DNA from: Allobosea sp. CRIB-10
GTDB lineage: Bacteria > Pseudomonadota > Alphaproteobacteria > Rhizobiales > Beijerinckiaceae
Assembly: GCF_900112185.1 (NCBI RefSeq)
Contig: NZ_FOKP01000025.1
Location: forward strand, 35,321 to 99,320
DNA: 64,000 nt
Direction of reading: 5' to 3'
A program made the position numbers and the translations under genes. The notes beneath the pieces are model-generated. The model did not search any database. It worked only from the letters and a program-made list of their open reading frames with translations, and had not been told where the DNA came from. Of this stretch, positions 24,221 through 32,566 are shown piece by piece (positions within the stretch are counted from its first letter, which is position 1; the number at the start of each line of letters is the position of its first letter).

Positions 24221-26035
24221 ATGGCGGCTGAAGGCTTCTCTCAGGATCTGGTTCAGGCCGTCGGGCTTCTGGGAGCGGGCGTCATCGCGGTGCCGATCTT
24301 CCGCAAGCTGAAGCTCGGCTCGGTGCTCGGCTATTTCGCCGGAGGCCTCGTCATCGGCCCCTCCGGCATCGGCCTGTTTTCCAACCCTGAGAGCGTGCTC
24401 CATGTCGCCGAGTTCGGCGTCGTCATGTTCCTGTTCATCATCGGGCTGGAGATGCAGCCGTCGCGGCTCTGGAACCTGCGTCGCGAAATCTTCGGCCTCG
24501 GCGTCGCCCAGGTCGGGCTGTGCGGCGCGCTGCTGACCGGCGTCGGCATCCTCGCCGGCCTGCCTCCGGCCGCCGCCTTCATCGCCGGCATGGGCTTCGT
24601 GCTCTCGTCTACCGCGGTCGTGATGCAGATGCTGAACGAGCGCGGCGAAGCCTCGACACCGCAGGGCCAGCAGGCGGTCTCGATCCTGCTGCTCGAAGAT
24701 CTCGCCATCGTGCCGCTGCTCGCCGTCGTCGCCGTGCTTGCGCCCGCGAAAGCGGCCGAAAGCAGCGGGATCATGCCGCTCCTGATCGGCGCCGGCTCGC
24801 TCGTCGGCCTCGTCATCGCCGGCAAATACCTGCTCAACCCGATGTTCCGGCTGCTCGCCAACGCCCAGGCCCGCGAGGTCATGACCGGCGCGGCGCTGCT
24901 CGTCGTGCTCGGCTCGGCGCTGGCGATGCAGCTCGGCGGCCTGTCGATGGCGATGGGCGCCTTCCTCGCCGGCGTGCTTCTGTCGGAATCGACCTTCCGC
25001 CACCAGCTCGAGGCCGATATCGAGCCGTTCCGCGGCCTCCTGCTCGGCATGTTCTTCCTGGCGGTCGGCATGTCGCTCGATCTCAAGCTGATCGCCCGGG
25101 AATGGCAGGTCGTGGCGCTGGGCGTCGCCGCCTTCATGCTGGTCAAGGCGGCCGGCATCTTCATCGTCGCCAAACTGTTCCGCACCCGCACGCGCAATGC
25201 GATCACCCGCGTCGCCCTGTTCTCACAGGGCGGCGAATTCGCCTTCGTGCTCTACAGCGCCGCCGCGGCAGCCGGCATCTTCGATGCGCGCATCAACGCC
25301 ATCGCCAGCGCGATCGTGATCCTGTCGATGGCGCTGACGCCGCTGGTCGTGCTCGCCATCGACCGCTTCATGCCGCCCGAGCAGGAATCGCTCGATGGCG
25401 TCGAACATGCCGAGGGGCTGAAGGGCCGCATCCTCGTCGTCGGCTTCGGACGTTTCGGCCAGGTCGCGAGCCAGACCCTGCTCGCCCGCGGCTGCAGCAT
25501 CTCGCTGATCGAGACCGACGTCGAGATGATCCAGGCCGCCGCGACCTTCGGCTTCAAGGTCTACTATGGCGACGGCACCCGCGCCGACATCCTCCACGCC
25601 TCGGGCGCCCATCAGGCCGAGGCGATCCTGGTCTGCGTCGAGAAGCGCGAGACGGCCAATGCGATCGTACGGGTGGCGCAGGCCGAGTTCCCGCATGCGA
25701 AGCTGTTCGTGCGCGCCTTCGACCGCGGCCATGCGATGGACCTGATCCGCGCCGGCGTAGACTACCAGATCCGCGAGACCTTCGAATCCGCAATGGTCTT
25801 CGGCGGCGAGGTCCTGCGGGCACTCGGCGTGCCGGAGGAGAAAGCCGCGGAGATCGTCGAGGATGTCCGCCGCCGCGACGCCGAACGCCTCGACCTCCAG
25901 GTCGCCAGCGACATCCATGCCGGACAGGATCTGATCCATTACGGCAATCAGCCGACGCCTGCCCCGCTCACCAAGCCGAAGACAGCAGGCACGGTCATCG
26001 GCGCTCTGCCGGATGCGGCCGGCGCCAGACCATAA
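24221..26035 (+). CDS. CPA2-family monovalent cation:proton antiporter (KefB/KefC-like)
   Basis: The product has 604 residues. About 12 membrane segments (residues 10-385, with LGYFAGGLVIGPSGIGLF and FLFIIGLEMQPSRLW) are followed by an RCK-N/TrkA-N domain (about 400-520) with the NAD-binding motif GRILVVGFGRFGQVASQ. The GQQAVSILLLEDLAIVPLLA and GAFLAGVLLSES blocks are standard. It probably exchanges K+ or Na+ for protons under NAD(H) or electrophile control. AAAGGGAGCG precedes ATG 24221. No ancillary KefF or KefG gene is adjacent. Confidence 0.92.
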   Translation: MAAEGFSQDLVQAVGLLGAGVIAVPIFRKLKLGSVLGYFAGGLVIGPSGIGLFSNPESVLHVAEFGVVMFLFIIGLEMQPSRLWNLRREIFGLGVAQVGLCGALLTGVGILAGLPPAAAFIAGMGFVLSSTAVVMQMLNERGEASTPQGQQAVSILLLEDLAIVPLLAVVAVLAPAKAAESSGIMPLLIGAGSLVGLVIAGKYLLNPMFRLLANAQAREVMTGAALLVVLGSALAMQLGGLSMAMGAFLAGVLLSESTFRHQLEADIEPFRGLLLGMFFLAVGMSLDLKLIAREWQVVALGVAAFMLVKAAGIFIVAKLFRTRTRNAITRVALFSQGGEFAFVLYSAAAAAGIFDARINAIASAIVILSMALTPLVVLAIDRFMPPEQESLDGVEHAEGLKGRILVVGFGRFGQVASQTLLARGCSISLIETDVEMIQAAATFGFKVYYGDGTRADILHASGAHQAEAILVCVEKRETANAIVRVAQAEFPHAKLFVRAFDRGHAMDLIRAGVDYQIRETFESAMVFGGEVLRALGVPEEKAAEIVEDVRRRDAERLDLQVASDIHAGQDLIHYGNQPTPAPLTKPKTAGTVIGALPDAAGARP

Positions 26036-26053
26036 GGCCAGCGCCGAGCTCTG

Positions 26054-26344
26054 TCAGGGAAACATCAGCGGCAGCGGCTCGGCCTGCCAGGTGGGCTCGA
26101 TCGCGAGCAGCCTCACCTCGGTCGGAGCCAGCCCGTCGCCAACGGCCTCGGCAGCGAAGCGTTCGGCGCTGGCCGCGTCTGGGAAGCCGATTGCCACCAG
26201 CGTGTTGCCGGGCGCGTTCCGGTCGCGGGCGACGAAGCTCAGCTTAGCCCGCCCGTTGAGGCCGAGCCGGCCGATCCGCGCGAGCAGGGCCTCACGCAGA
26301 TCCTCGCGCCCCGCCGCGACCTCACAGAGGACGAGTGCCTCCAT
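26054..26344 (-). CDS. conserved hypothetical small protein
   Basis: This 96-residue protein has an alpha/beta pattern: LVLCEVAAGREDLREALLAR, then AKLSFVARDRNAPGNTLVAIG and ASAERFAAEAVGDG. The layout recalls ferredoxin-like or antibiotic-monooxygenase-type small folds, but I do not recognise the family. It begins six bases beyond the acdS stop and is co-directional, so it is probably in the acdS operon. An alternative TTG start at 26353 would overlap acdS by four bases. The function is unknown. Confidence 0.65.
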   Translation of the reverse strand: MEALVLCEVAAGREDLREALLARIGRLGLNGRAKLSFVARDRNAPGNTLVAIGFPDAASAERFAAEAVGDGLAPTEVRLLAIEPTWQAEPLPLMFP

Positions 26345-26349
26345 GGCGC

Positions 26350-27360
26350 TCAACCGTTGCGGAAGGTGTAGCTGTAGCCGTTGATCGCCGGCACGCCGCC
26401 GAGATGGGCGTAGAGCACTTTCGATCCCGCCGGGAAGAAGCCCTTTTTCACCAGGTCGATCATGCCCTGCATCGATTTCCCCTCATAGACGGGGTCGGTC
26501 ATCATGCCTTCGAGCCGGGCCGACAGGCGGATCGCCTCGACCGTCTCCTTCGAGGGCACGCCATAGACCGGATAGGCGTAGTCCTCGTTCAGCACGATGT
26601 CGTCGGCAGTGATCTGCTTGCCGCCGACGAGTTCGGAGGTCTTCTGCGCGATGTCGAGCACCTGCGCCCTGGTCTGCGCCGGCGTAAACGAGGCGTCGAT
26701 GCCGATGACGTTGCGCTGGCGCCCGTCCTTGGCGAAGCCGACGACCATGCCGGCATGGGTCGAGCCGGTGACCGTGCAGACGACGATATAATCGAACTTG
26801 AAGCCGAGCTCTTCCTCCTGGGCCCTCACCTCCTCGGCGAAGCCGACATAGCCGAGCCCGCCGAACTTGTGCACGGAGGCGCCGGCCGGGATCGCATAGG
26901 GCTTGCCGCCCTTGGCCTTCACATCCTCCAGCGCCTTTTCCCAGCTCGCGCGGATGCCGATGTCGAAGCCCTCGTCGACCAGCTCGACATGGGCGCCCAT
27001 CACCCGCGATAGCAGGATATTGCCGACCCGATCATAGACCGCATCCTCATGCGGCACCCAGCTCTCCTGCACGAGGCGGCACTTCATGCCGATCTTGGCG
27101 GCGGTCGCGGCGACCATGCGGGTATGGTTCGACTGCACGCCGCCGATCGAGACCAGCGTGTCGGCGCCGGACGCGATCGCATCCGGGACGATGTATTCGA
27201 GCTTGCGCAGCTTGTTGCCGCCGAAGGCAAGGCCGGAATTGCAGTCCTCGCGCTTGGCATAGAGCGCGACGCCGCCGCCGAGATGGGCGGACAGGCGCGA
27301 GAGCTTCTCGATCGGCGACGGTCCGAAGGTCAGCGGATAGCGTTCGAACTTGGCGAGCAT
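26350..27360 (-). CDS. acdS: 1-aminocyclopropane-1-carboxylate deaminase
   Basis: This 336-residue PLP enzyme of tryptophan-synthase-beta fold is close to the usual 337. The PLP lysine lies in GLAFGGNKLRKLEY (about residue 51). VQSNHTRMVAATAAKIG follows. The diagnostic C-terminal segment is TDPVYEGKSMQGMIDLVKKG and VLYAHLGGVPAINGYSYTFR, containing the Glu and Leu that separate true ACC deaminases from D-cysteine desulfhydrases. It breaks ACC, the ethylene precursor, into 2-oxobutyrate and ammonia, a trait of plant-associated bacteria. The divergent Lrp-type gene at 27517 is the usual regulator. Confidence 0.96.
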   Translation of the reverse strand: MLAKFERYPLTFGPSPIEKLSRLSAHLGGGVALYAKREDCNSGLAFGGNKLRKLEYIVPDAIASGADTLVSIGGVQSNHTRMVAATAAKIGMKCRLVQESWVPHEDAVYDRVGNILLSRVMGAHVELVDEGFDIGIRASWEKALEDVKAKGGKPYAIPAGASVHKFGGLGYVGFAEEVRAQEEELGFKFDYIVVCTVTGSTHAGMVVGFAKDGRQRNVIGIDASFTPAQTRAQVLDIAQKTSELVGGKQITADDIVLNEDYAYPVYGVPSKETVEAIRLSARLEGMMTDPVYEGKSMQGMIDLVKKGFFPAGSKVLYAHLGGVPAINGYSYTFRNG

Positions 27361-27361
27361 G

Positions 27362-27388
27362 GCGGGTTTCCCTCGTGGAATGACCCGC
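27362..27388 (-). promoter_or_regulatory. hairpin over the acdS ribosome-binding site
   Basis: GCGGGT (27362) pairs with ACCCGC (27383-27388), and TTCC (27368) pairs with GGAA (27377-27380), with a two-base bulge and a five-base loop. In the mRNA this places part of the GAGGGAA ribosome-binding site in the stem, one base before the AUG. Whether it regulates translation is untested. Confidence 0.55.
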
Positions 27389-27516
27389 AAACGCTAGCAA
27401 AAAGCCTTTGAAAGGTGCTCTCGAATTTAGCCAGTGATTTTTTCATCGCTTTCGCAATAAGTGAAGTCTGATAGCTTTTAGCAACATCATTGGCAGCCAA
27501 AACGGAAGAATCATTC
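27389..27516. promoter_or_regulatory. acdS-acdR divergent control region
   Basis: This 128-base AT-richer region lies between the divergent acdS and acdR genes. It contains the perfect 11-base palindrome CCTTTGAAAGG (27405-27415) and A/T-rich tracts (GATTTTTTCATCG). Lrp/AcdR-type proteins bind such regions in related bacteria, so an AcdR site is expected here. The exact operator is not determined. Confidence 0.5.
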
Positions 27517-27981
27517 ATGGAGGCAGAACTCGACCGGACCGACCTCAGAATCCTGCGTTTGCTGCAGGCGGACGGGCGCATGGGCAATGCCGAGATCGCC
27601 AAGCGGGTGAACACCAGCGCGGCCACCTGCCATCGCCGCATTCAGCGCCTGTTCGCCGAGGGTTACGTCACCGGCGTGCGCGCGCAGATCGATCCGCATA
27701 AGGTCGAGAAGGGCACGCTCGCCATCGTCGGCGTGGTGCTCGACCGCTCGACGCCGGAGAGCTTCGGCCTGTTCGAGGAGGCGGTGAAGCAGCTCCCGGT
27801 CGTGCTCGACTGCCACATCGTCGCCGGTGATTTCGACTATTTCCTCAAGATCCGGGTGCGCGACCTCGCCGATTTCAACAAGCTTCACGCGAAGACGCTG
27901 CTGGCGCTGCCGGGCGTGCGCCAGACCCGCACCTTCTTCGTGATGAAGGAGGTCATCGACAATGCGCCGCTGGAGTTTTGA
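27517..27981 (+). CDS. acdR: Lrp/AsnC-family regulator (AcdR-type)
   Basis: The product has 154 residues. The N-terminal HTH (LDRTDLRILRLLQADGRMGN, then EIAKRVNTSAATCHRRIQRL) is followed by a RAM/AsnC ligand domain (about 70-150, with VLDCHIVAGDFDYFLKIRVR). The divergent layout with acdS is the hallmark of AcdR, the leucine-responsive-type activator of ACC deaminase. ATG 27517 has GGAAGA upstream; a TTG at 27490 would give nine extra residues. Identity as AcdR rests mainly on context. Confidence 0.9.
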   Translation: MEAELDRTDLRILRLLQADGRMGNAEIAKRVNTSAATCHRRIQRLFAEGYVTGVRAQIDPHKVEKGTLAIVGVVLDRSTPESFGLFEEAVKQLPVVLDCHIVAGDFDYFLKIRVRDLADFNKLHAKTLLALPGVRQTRTFFVMKEVIDNAPLEF

Positions 27982-28026
27982 CGGGCGCCACCGAGTAGCT
28001 GACTCTTAATCAGCGGGTCGAGCGCC

Positions 28027-28134
28027 GTCATTCTCGGGCGAAGCGAAGCGCAGACCCGAGAATCTCTTGACGAGAAAGGCGCCAGCCGGAGCCTCTTCCG
28101 GCCTGAGATGCTCGGGTCAAGCCCGAGCATGACG
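28027..28134. repeat. palindromic intergenic element, family B
   Basis: This 108-base element has GTCATTCTCGGGCGAAGCG at one end and GCTCGGGTCAAGCCCGAGCATGACG at the other (quoted in part). TTCTCGGG pairs with CCCGAGAA, and ATGCTCGGG with CCCGAGCAT. It lies between convergent acdR and urtE. The outer GTCAT/ATGAC ends are shared with families A and D. Confidence 0.8.
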
Positions 28135-28141
28135 AGCAACG

Positions 28142-28837
28142 CTACACCTGAATCAACCGCTGAACCTGCGCCCCGTCGAGCTCCGCCATCGGCCCGGCCA
28201 GCACGACCTCGCCGCGGTCCATCACGAACATCGTGTCGGCGAGGTCGCGGGCGAAGTCGAAATACTGCTCGACCAGCACGATCGCCATGCCGCCCTTCTG
28301 GCGGAGGTAGTCGATGGCGCGGCCGATATCCTTGATGATCGAGGGCTGGATGCCCTCGGTCGGCTCGTCCAGCACCAGCAGCCTGGGTCGGGTGACCAGC
28401 GCCCGCGCAATCGCGAGCTGCTGCTGCTGGCCACCCGAGAGGTCTCCGCCGCGCCGGCCCAGCATGGACTTCAGCACGGGGAATAGGTCGAACAGTTCGT
28501 TCGGGATGAAGCGCTCCTTGCGGGGCAAGGGCGCAAAACCGGTCTCGAGGTTTTCCTTCACCGTCAGCAGCGGGAAGACCTCGCGGCCCTGCGGCACATA
28601 GGCGATGCCGGCACGGGCGCGGTCCTCGCTGCGCAGCGCCGAGATGTCCTCGCCATCGAGGCGGATATGCCCGCCCGAGATCGGCTGATGGCCGACGATG
28701 GCGCGCATCAGCGAGGTCTTGCCGACGCCGTTGCGGCCCATCACGCAGGTGACCTTGCCGATCTCGGCGCTGACCGAGACGCGGCGGAGCGCCTGGGCGG
28801 CGCCGTAATGGAGATCGATGGCTTCGACATTCAACAT
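28142..28837 (-). CDS. urtE: urea ABC transporter ATP-binding protein
   Basis: This 231-residue ABC ATPase has Walker A GRNGVGKTS (about 34-42), signature LSGGQQQQLAIARAL and Walker B LLVLDEPTEG. The YVPQGREVFPLLTVKENLETG block is characteristic of UrtE/LivF-type subunits. It is the last gene of urtABCDE and works with UrtD on the inner face of the UrtBC permease. Its start lies four bases after the urtD stop. ATG 28837 is used; a longer frame into urtD was rejected. Confidence 0.95.
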   Translation of the reverse strand: MLNVEAIDLHYGAAQALRRVSVSAEIGKVTCVMGRNGVGKTSLMRAIVGHQPISGGHIRLDGEDISALRSEDRARAGIAYVPQGREVFPLLTVKENLETGFAPLPRKERFIPNELFDLFPVLKSMLGRRGGDLSGGQQQQLAIARALVTRPRLLVLDEPTEGIQPSIIKDIGRAIDYLRQKGGMAIVLVEQYFDFARDLADTMFVMDRGEVVLAGPMAELDGAQVQRLIQV

Positions 28838-28841
28838 CGGC

Positions 28842-29606
28842 TCACCGCCCCAGATAGACTTCGACCACGCGCTCATTGGCGCTGACCTGATCGAGGGGGC
28901 CTTCGGCCAGCACCGAGCCCTCGTGCAGCACCGTCACCTTCACGCCGAGCTCGCGGATGAAGCCCATGTCGTGCTCGACCACGATGACCGAGTGATCCCG
29001 CGCGATCTCCTTGAGCAGCACCGCGGTCTGCGCCGTCTCGCCATCGGTCATGCCGGCGGCCGGCTCGTCGACGAGCAGGAGCTTGGGATCCTGTGCCAGC
29101 AGCATGCCGATCTCGAGCCACTGCTTCTGGCCGTGCGAGAGCGAGCCGGCGAGCTTCTCGCGCTTGTCGGCCAGCTTGATGATGGCGAGAATCTCGTCGA
29201 TCCGCTTCTGCTGCGGCCCTTCAGTCTGCCAGAACAGCGTCTTCAGCACGGTGCGCTTCGATTTCAGCGCGAGGAGGATGTTGTCCTCGATCGTGTGGAA
29301 GTCGAACACGGTCGGCTTCTGGAACTTGCGGCCGATGCCGAGATTGGCGATCGCCGCCTCGTCGAGCCGGGTCAGGTCGACCGAGCCGCCGAACATCACC
29401 GTACCTTCGTCGGGCCGGGTCTTGCCGGTGATGATGTCCATCATCGTCGTCTTGCCGGCGCCGTTCGGGCCGATGATGGCGCGCATCTCGCCGGGTTCGA
29501 TCGTCAGCGACAGGCCGCGGATCGCCTTGAAGCCGTCGAAGGAGACGCTGACACCGTCGAGATAGAGCAGCGAGGACGTCAGGGCGCCGGGGGTGGGAGC
29601 GTTCAT
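28842..29606 (-). CDS. urtD: urea ABC transporter ATP-binding protein
   Basis: This 254-residue ABC ATPase has Walker A GPNGAGKTT (about residues 46-54) and IGRKFQKPTVFDFHTIEDN, a UrtD-specific run. A degenerate signature, SLSHGQKQWLEIGMLL, replaces LSGGQ with LSHGQ as in other UrtD/LivG proteins, and Walker B is LLLVDEPAAGM. It pairs with UrtE. ATG 29606 begins MNAPTPGAL; five bases separate it from urtC. Confidence 0.95.
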   Translation of the reverse strand: MNAPTPGALTSSLLYLDGVSVSFDGFKAIRGLSLTIEPGEMRAIIGPNGAGKTTMMDIITGKTRPDEGTVMFGGSVDLTRLDEAAIANLGIGRKFQKPTVFDFHTIEDNILLALKSKRTVLKTLFWQTEGPQQKRIDEILAIIKLADKREKLAGSLSHGQKQWLEIGMLLAQDPKLLLVDEPAAGMTDGETAQTAVLLKEIARDHSVIVVEHDMGFIRELGVKVTVLHEGSVLAEGPLDQVSANERVVEVYLGR

Positions 29607-29611
29607 ATCGG

Positions 29612-30751
29612 TTACTCCGCCGGAGCCGGTTCGGCCGCCGGCACGGGCGCGGGCCGCTTGCGGCCCTCCCACCAGCCCTGCGCGGTGCCCAGAATGCCCT
29701 TCGGCATGAACAGCGTGACGAAGACGAAGAGCGCGCCGAGCGCGAACAGCCAGTACGGTGCCATGAAGCCCGAGGTGAACATCGTCTTGGCCCAGTTGAC
29801 CACGACGGCCCCGAGCGCCGCGCCGACCAGCGAGCCGCGCCCGCCGACCGCGACCCAGATCACGGTCTCGATCGAATTGGCCGGGGCGAATTCGCTGGGG
29901 TTGATGATGCCGACCTGCGGCACATAGAGTGCCCCGGCGACGCCAGCCATGCAGGCCGATACGGTGAAGACGAAGAGCTTGAAGCGGTCGACCCGGTAGC
30001 CGAGGAAGCGCGTGCGCGATTCAGCATCCCGGATCGCGATCACCACCTTGCCGAGCTTCGAGGTGACGATGCCTCGCGCGATCAGGAAGCTGGCGATCAG
30101 CATCGTGCAGGTCATCGCGAACAGCGCCGCGCGCGTGCCCTGCGCCTGCACGTTGAAGCCGAGGATGTCCTTGAAGTCGGTCAGGCCGTTATTGCCGCCG
30201 AAGCCCATGTCGTTGCGGAAGAAGGCGAGCAGCAGCGCATAGGTCAGCGCCTGGGTGATGATCGAGAGATAGACGCCGGTGACGCGGCTGCGGAAAGCGA
30301 ACCAGCCGAAGACGAAGGCGAGCAGGCCCGGCACCAGCAGCACCATCAGCATGGCGAACGGAAAGGACGAGAAGCCCCACCAGTACCAGGGCAATTCCCC
30401 CCAGTTCAGGAAGACCATGAAGTCGGGCAGCACCGGATTGCCGTAGACGCCGCGCGAGCCGATCTGGCGCATCAGGTACATGCCCATCGCGTAGCCGCCG
30501 AGCGCGAAGAAGGCGCCGTGGCCGAGCGAGAGGATGCCGCAATAGCCCCAGACCAGGTCGAGCGAGATCGCGAGCAGCGCGTAACAGAGGTATTTGCCCC
30601 AGAGCGACATGGTCGCGGTCGAGACATGGAAGGGCGAGCCGGCCGGGATCAGCAGGTTCGCCAGAGGCACCAGGAGGCCGATCGCCGCGACGATGGCGAG
30701 GAAGGCGTAGCCCCGCTTGTCCATGTTCGAGAGGAGGAAGCGGGTGATCAT
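29612..30751 (-). CDS. urtC: urea ABC transporter permease
   Basis: This 379-residue membrane protein of the LivM type has about nine or ten hydrophobic segments. The segments YALLAISLDLVWGYCGILSLG, quoted in part, and GGNNGLTDFKDILGFN are typical of UrtC. The EAA-like cytoplasmic loop RDAESRTRFLGYRVDRFKLF binds the ATPases. The ATG overlaps the urtB stop by four bases, so translation is coupled. The Pro/Ala-rich tail after residue 360 is ordinary. Confidence 0.95.
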   Translation of the reverse strand: MITRFLLSNMDKRGYAFLAIVAAIGLLVPLANLLIPAGSPFHVSTATMSLWGKYLCYALLAISLDLVWGYCGILSLGHGAFFALGGYAMGMYLMRQIGSRGVYGNPVLPDFMVFLNWGELPWYWWGFSSFPFAMLMVLLVPGLLAFVFGWFAFRSRVTGVYLSIITQALTYALLLAFFRNDMGFGGNNGLTDFKDILGFNVQAQGTRAALFAMTCTMLIASFLIARGIVTSKLGKVVIAIRDAESRTRFLGYRVDRFKLFVFTVSACMAGVAGALYVPQVGIINPSEFAPANSIETVIWVAVGGRGSLVGAALGAVVVNWAKTMFTSGFMAPYWLFALGALFVFVTLFMPKGILGTAQGWWEGRKRPAPVPAAEPAPAE

Positions 30752-32349
30752 GCTTCCACCGCCCTGCCCTTCAGCGCGAACAGGCCGCGCGGGCGCTTCT
30801 GGATGAACAGGATGATGAAGACGAGCAGCGCGATCTTGCCGAGCACGGCGCCGGCATAGGGCTCCAGCAGCTTGTTGGCGACGCCGAGGCTCATCGCGCT
30901 GATCAGCGTGCCCCAGAGATTGCCGACGCCGCCGAAGACCACGACCATGAAGCTGTCGATGATGTAGCTCTGGCCGAGATTGGGGCTGACATTGTCGATC
31001 TGCGAGAGCGCGACACCGGCCAATCCCGCGACGCCCGAGCCAAGTCCAAAGGTCAGCGCGTCGATCCGGCCGGTGCGGATGCCCATCGCCGAGGCCATGC
31101 GCCGGTTCTGGGTGACGGCACGCATCTGCAGGCCCATCGGCGTCAGCTTGAGGATCGCCAGCAGGGCGGCGAAGACCAGCCCGGCGAAGACGATGATCCA
31201 GAGCCGGTTCCAGGTGATGGCGAGGCCCCCGAGCTCGAAGGCACCGGACATGAAGGCGGGCGCGCCGACCTCGCGATTGGTCGGCCCGAAGGCGGTGCGC
31301 ACCGCCTGCTGCAGGATCAGGCTGATGCCCCAGGTCGCCAGCAGCGTCTCCAGCGGCCGCCCGTAGAGGAAGCGGATGACGCCGCGCTCGATCGCGATGC
31401 CGACGGCGCCGGCGACGATGAAGGCGGCCGGCAGCGCGATCGCCAGTGACCAGTCGAACAGGTAAGGCGCGTGCGACCGGATCAGCTCCTGCACCACGAA
31501 GGTGGTGTAGGCGCCGAGCATGACCATCTCGCCATGGGCCATGTTGATCACGCCCATCACGCCGAAGGTGATGGCGAGGCCGATCGCGGCGAGCAGCAGC
31601 ACCGAGCCGAGCGAGAGCCCATACCAGAGGTTCTGGCCGGCCCGCCACAGAGCGAGCTTGCCCTCGATCTCGGAAATGGCGCGCGCCTGCGCCTCTTTCA
31701 GGCCCGGCGAGGCATCCCCCGGCAGCGCCCGCAGCGTCGCGAGCGCATCCTGGTCGCCGCGCTCGCGCAACACGTCGACAGCGGCGATCCGGTCGAAGGG
31801 CGGCGCATCGGTCTTGACGATCAGGATCGCGGCCTGCGCCTCGCGCAGGGCCCGGCGCGCCCGGTCGTTGCTTTCCTTGGCGATGGCGGCTTCGAGGACC
31901 GGCAGCACCGAGACGTCGCGCGCCCGGAACACAGCCTCGGCGGCCGCGACGCGTTTGGCCGGATCGGGGTTGATCAGTCCGAGCCCGCCGAGCGCGCCCT
32001 GGATCACCCGGCGGACATTGTTGTTGAGCCTGACCGGGTTGAGCCCAGCCGGCGGGGCGGCGAGCGCCTGCCCGGTCCTGGCGTCGAAAAAGCCACCTTC
32101 CTTGGTCTTCACCGCGACCGTCCCGCCGCCGGCGAGCAGGCGCCCATCGGCCAGTGCCTCGATGATGACTGCCGCGTTCGGATGGGCGCTCTGGACGAGC
32201 ATCTCAATCGCGCGCGCCGTGTCCGAGAAGCTGTCGGCGTTGAGGCGGGCGAAGGCTTCGTCTGCGCTCTGCGCGAATGCAGTGGTAGGCGCGGCAAAGA
32301 GAGCCGCGACGACGGCCAGCAAGCGCAGGAGGCTAGGGAGAGAAGGCAT
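30748..32349 (-). CDS. urtB: urea ABC transporter permease with periplasmic N-domain
   Basis: This 533-residue protein is long for a LivH-type permease because, as usual for UrtB, a signal peptide (LLRLLAVVAALFAAPTTAFA) and a helical periplasmic domain of about 220 residues precede the membrane part. The permease begins near residue 245 with LGSVLLLAAIGLAITFGVMG, then VINMAHGEMVMLGAYTTFVV. The C-terminal loop MRAVTQNRRMASAMGIRTGR is the ATPase contact. It overlaps urtC by four bases and is separated from urtA by a 217-base gap holding a palindromic element. ATG 32349 is chosen because the leader begins there. Confidence 0.94.
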   Translation of the reverse strand: MPSLPSLLRLLAVVAALFAAPTTAFAQSADEAFARLNADSFSDTARAIEMLVQSAHPNAAVIIEALADGRLLAGGGTVAVKTKEGGFFDARTGQALAAPPAGLNPVRLNNNVRRVIQGALGGLGLINPDPAKRVAAAEAVFRARDVSVLPVLEAAIAKESNDRARRALREAQAAILIVKTDAPPFDRIAAVDVLRERGDQDALATLRALPGDASPGLKEAQARAISEIEGKLALWRAGQNLWYGLSLGSVLLLAAIGLAITFGVMGVINMAHGEMVMLGAYTTFVVQELIRSHAPYLFDWSLAIALPAAFIVAGAVGIAIERGVIRFLYGRPLETLLATWGISLILQQAVRTAFGPTNREVGAPAFMSGAFELGGLAITWNRLWIIVFAGLVFAALLAILKLTPMGLQMRAVTQNRRMASAMGIRTGRIDALTFGLGSGVAGLAGVALSQIDNVSPNLGQSYIIDSFMVVVFGGVGNLWGTLISAMSLGVANKLLEPYAGAVLGKIALLVFIILFIQKRPRGLFALKGRAVEA

Positions 32350-32371
32350 TATGCCGATGATCTCAGTTCGG

Positions 32372-32477
32372 GTCGTCCCGGGCGACCGGAGGGAGACCCG
32401 GGACCCATGCCTGAACCTCCGTCGGAAAGGATCAGGCATGGGTCCCGGCTCTGCGCTTCGCTCCGGCCGGGACGACC
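32372..32477. repeat. palindromic intergenic element, family C
   Basis: This 106-base element between urtA and urtB has outer arms GGTCGTCCCGG / CCGGGACGACC and inner arms GGGACCCATGCCTGA / TCAGGCATGGGTCCC. The arms fold into one long hairpin. It lies within an operon, where it might stabilise the urtA mRNA end; that is inferred. Confidence 0.85.
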
Positions 32478-32566
32478 GAGATGGTTGAATTCCGGACGCG
32501 ACGGATGGGATGGAATTCGAAGGGCGGCCGGGCTTTCCGACCGTGCCGCCCTTCCCCCTCTTCAGC

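Noticed and set aside
29612..31648. A 678-codon leftward frame joining urtC with an out-of-frame part of urtB
   Set aside because: The first half is low-complexity translation of urtB in the wrong frame. The urtC product begins at 30751.
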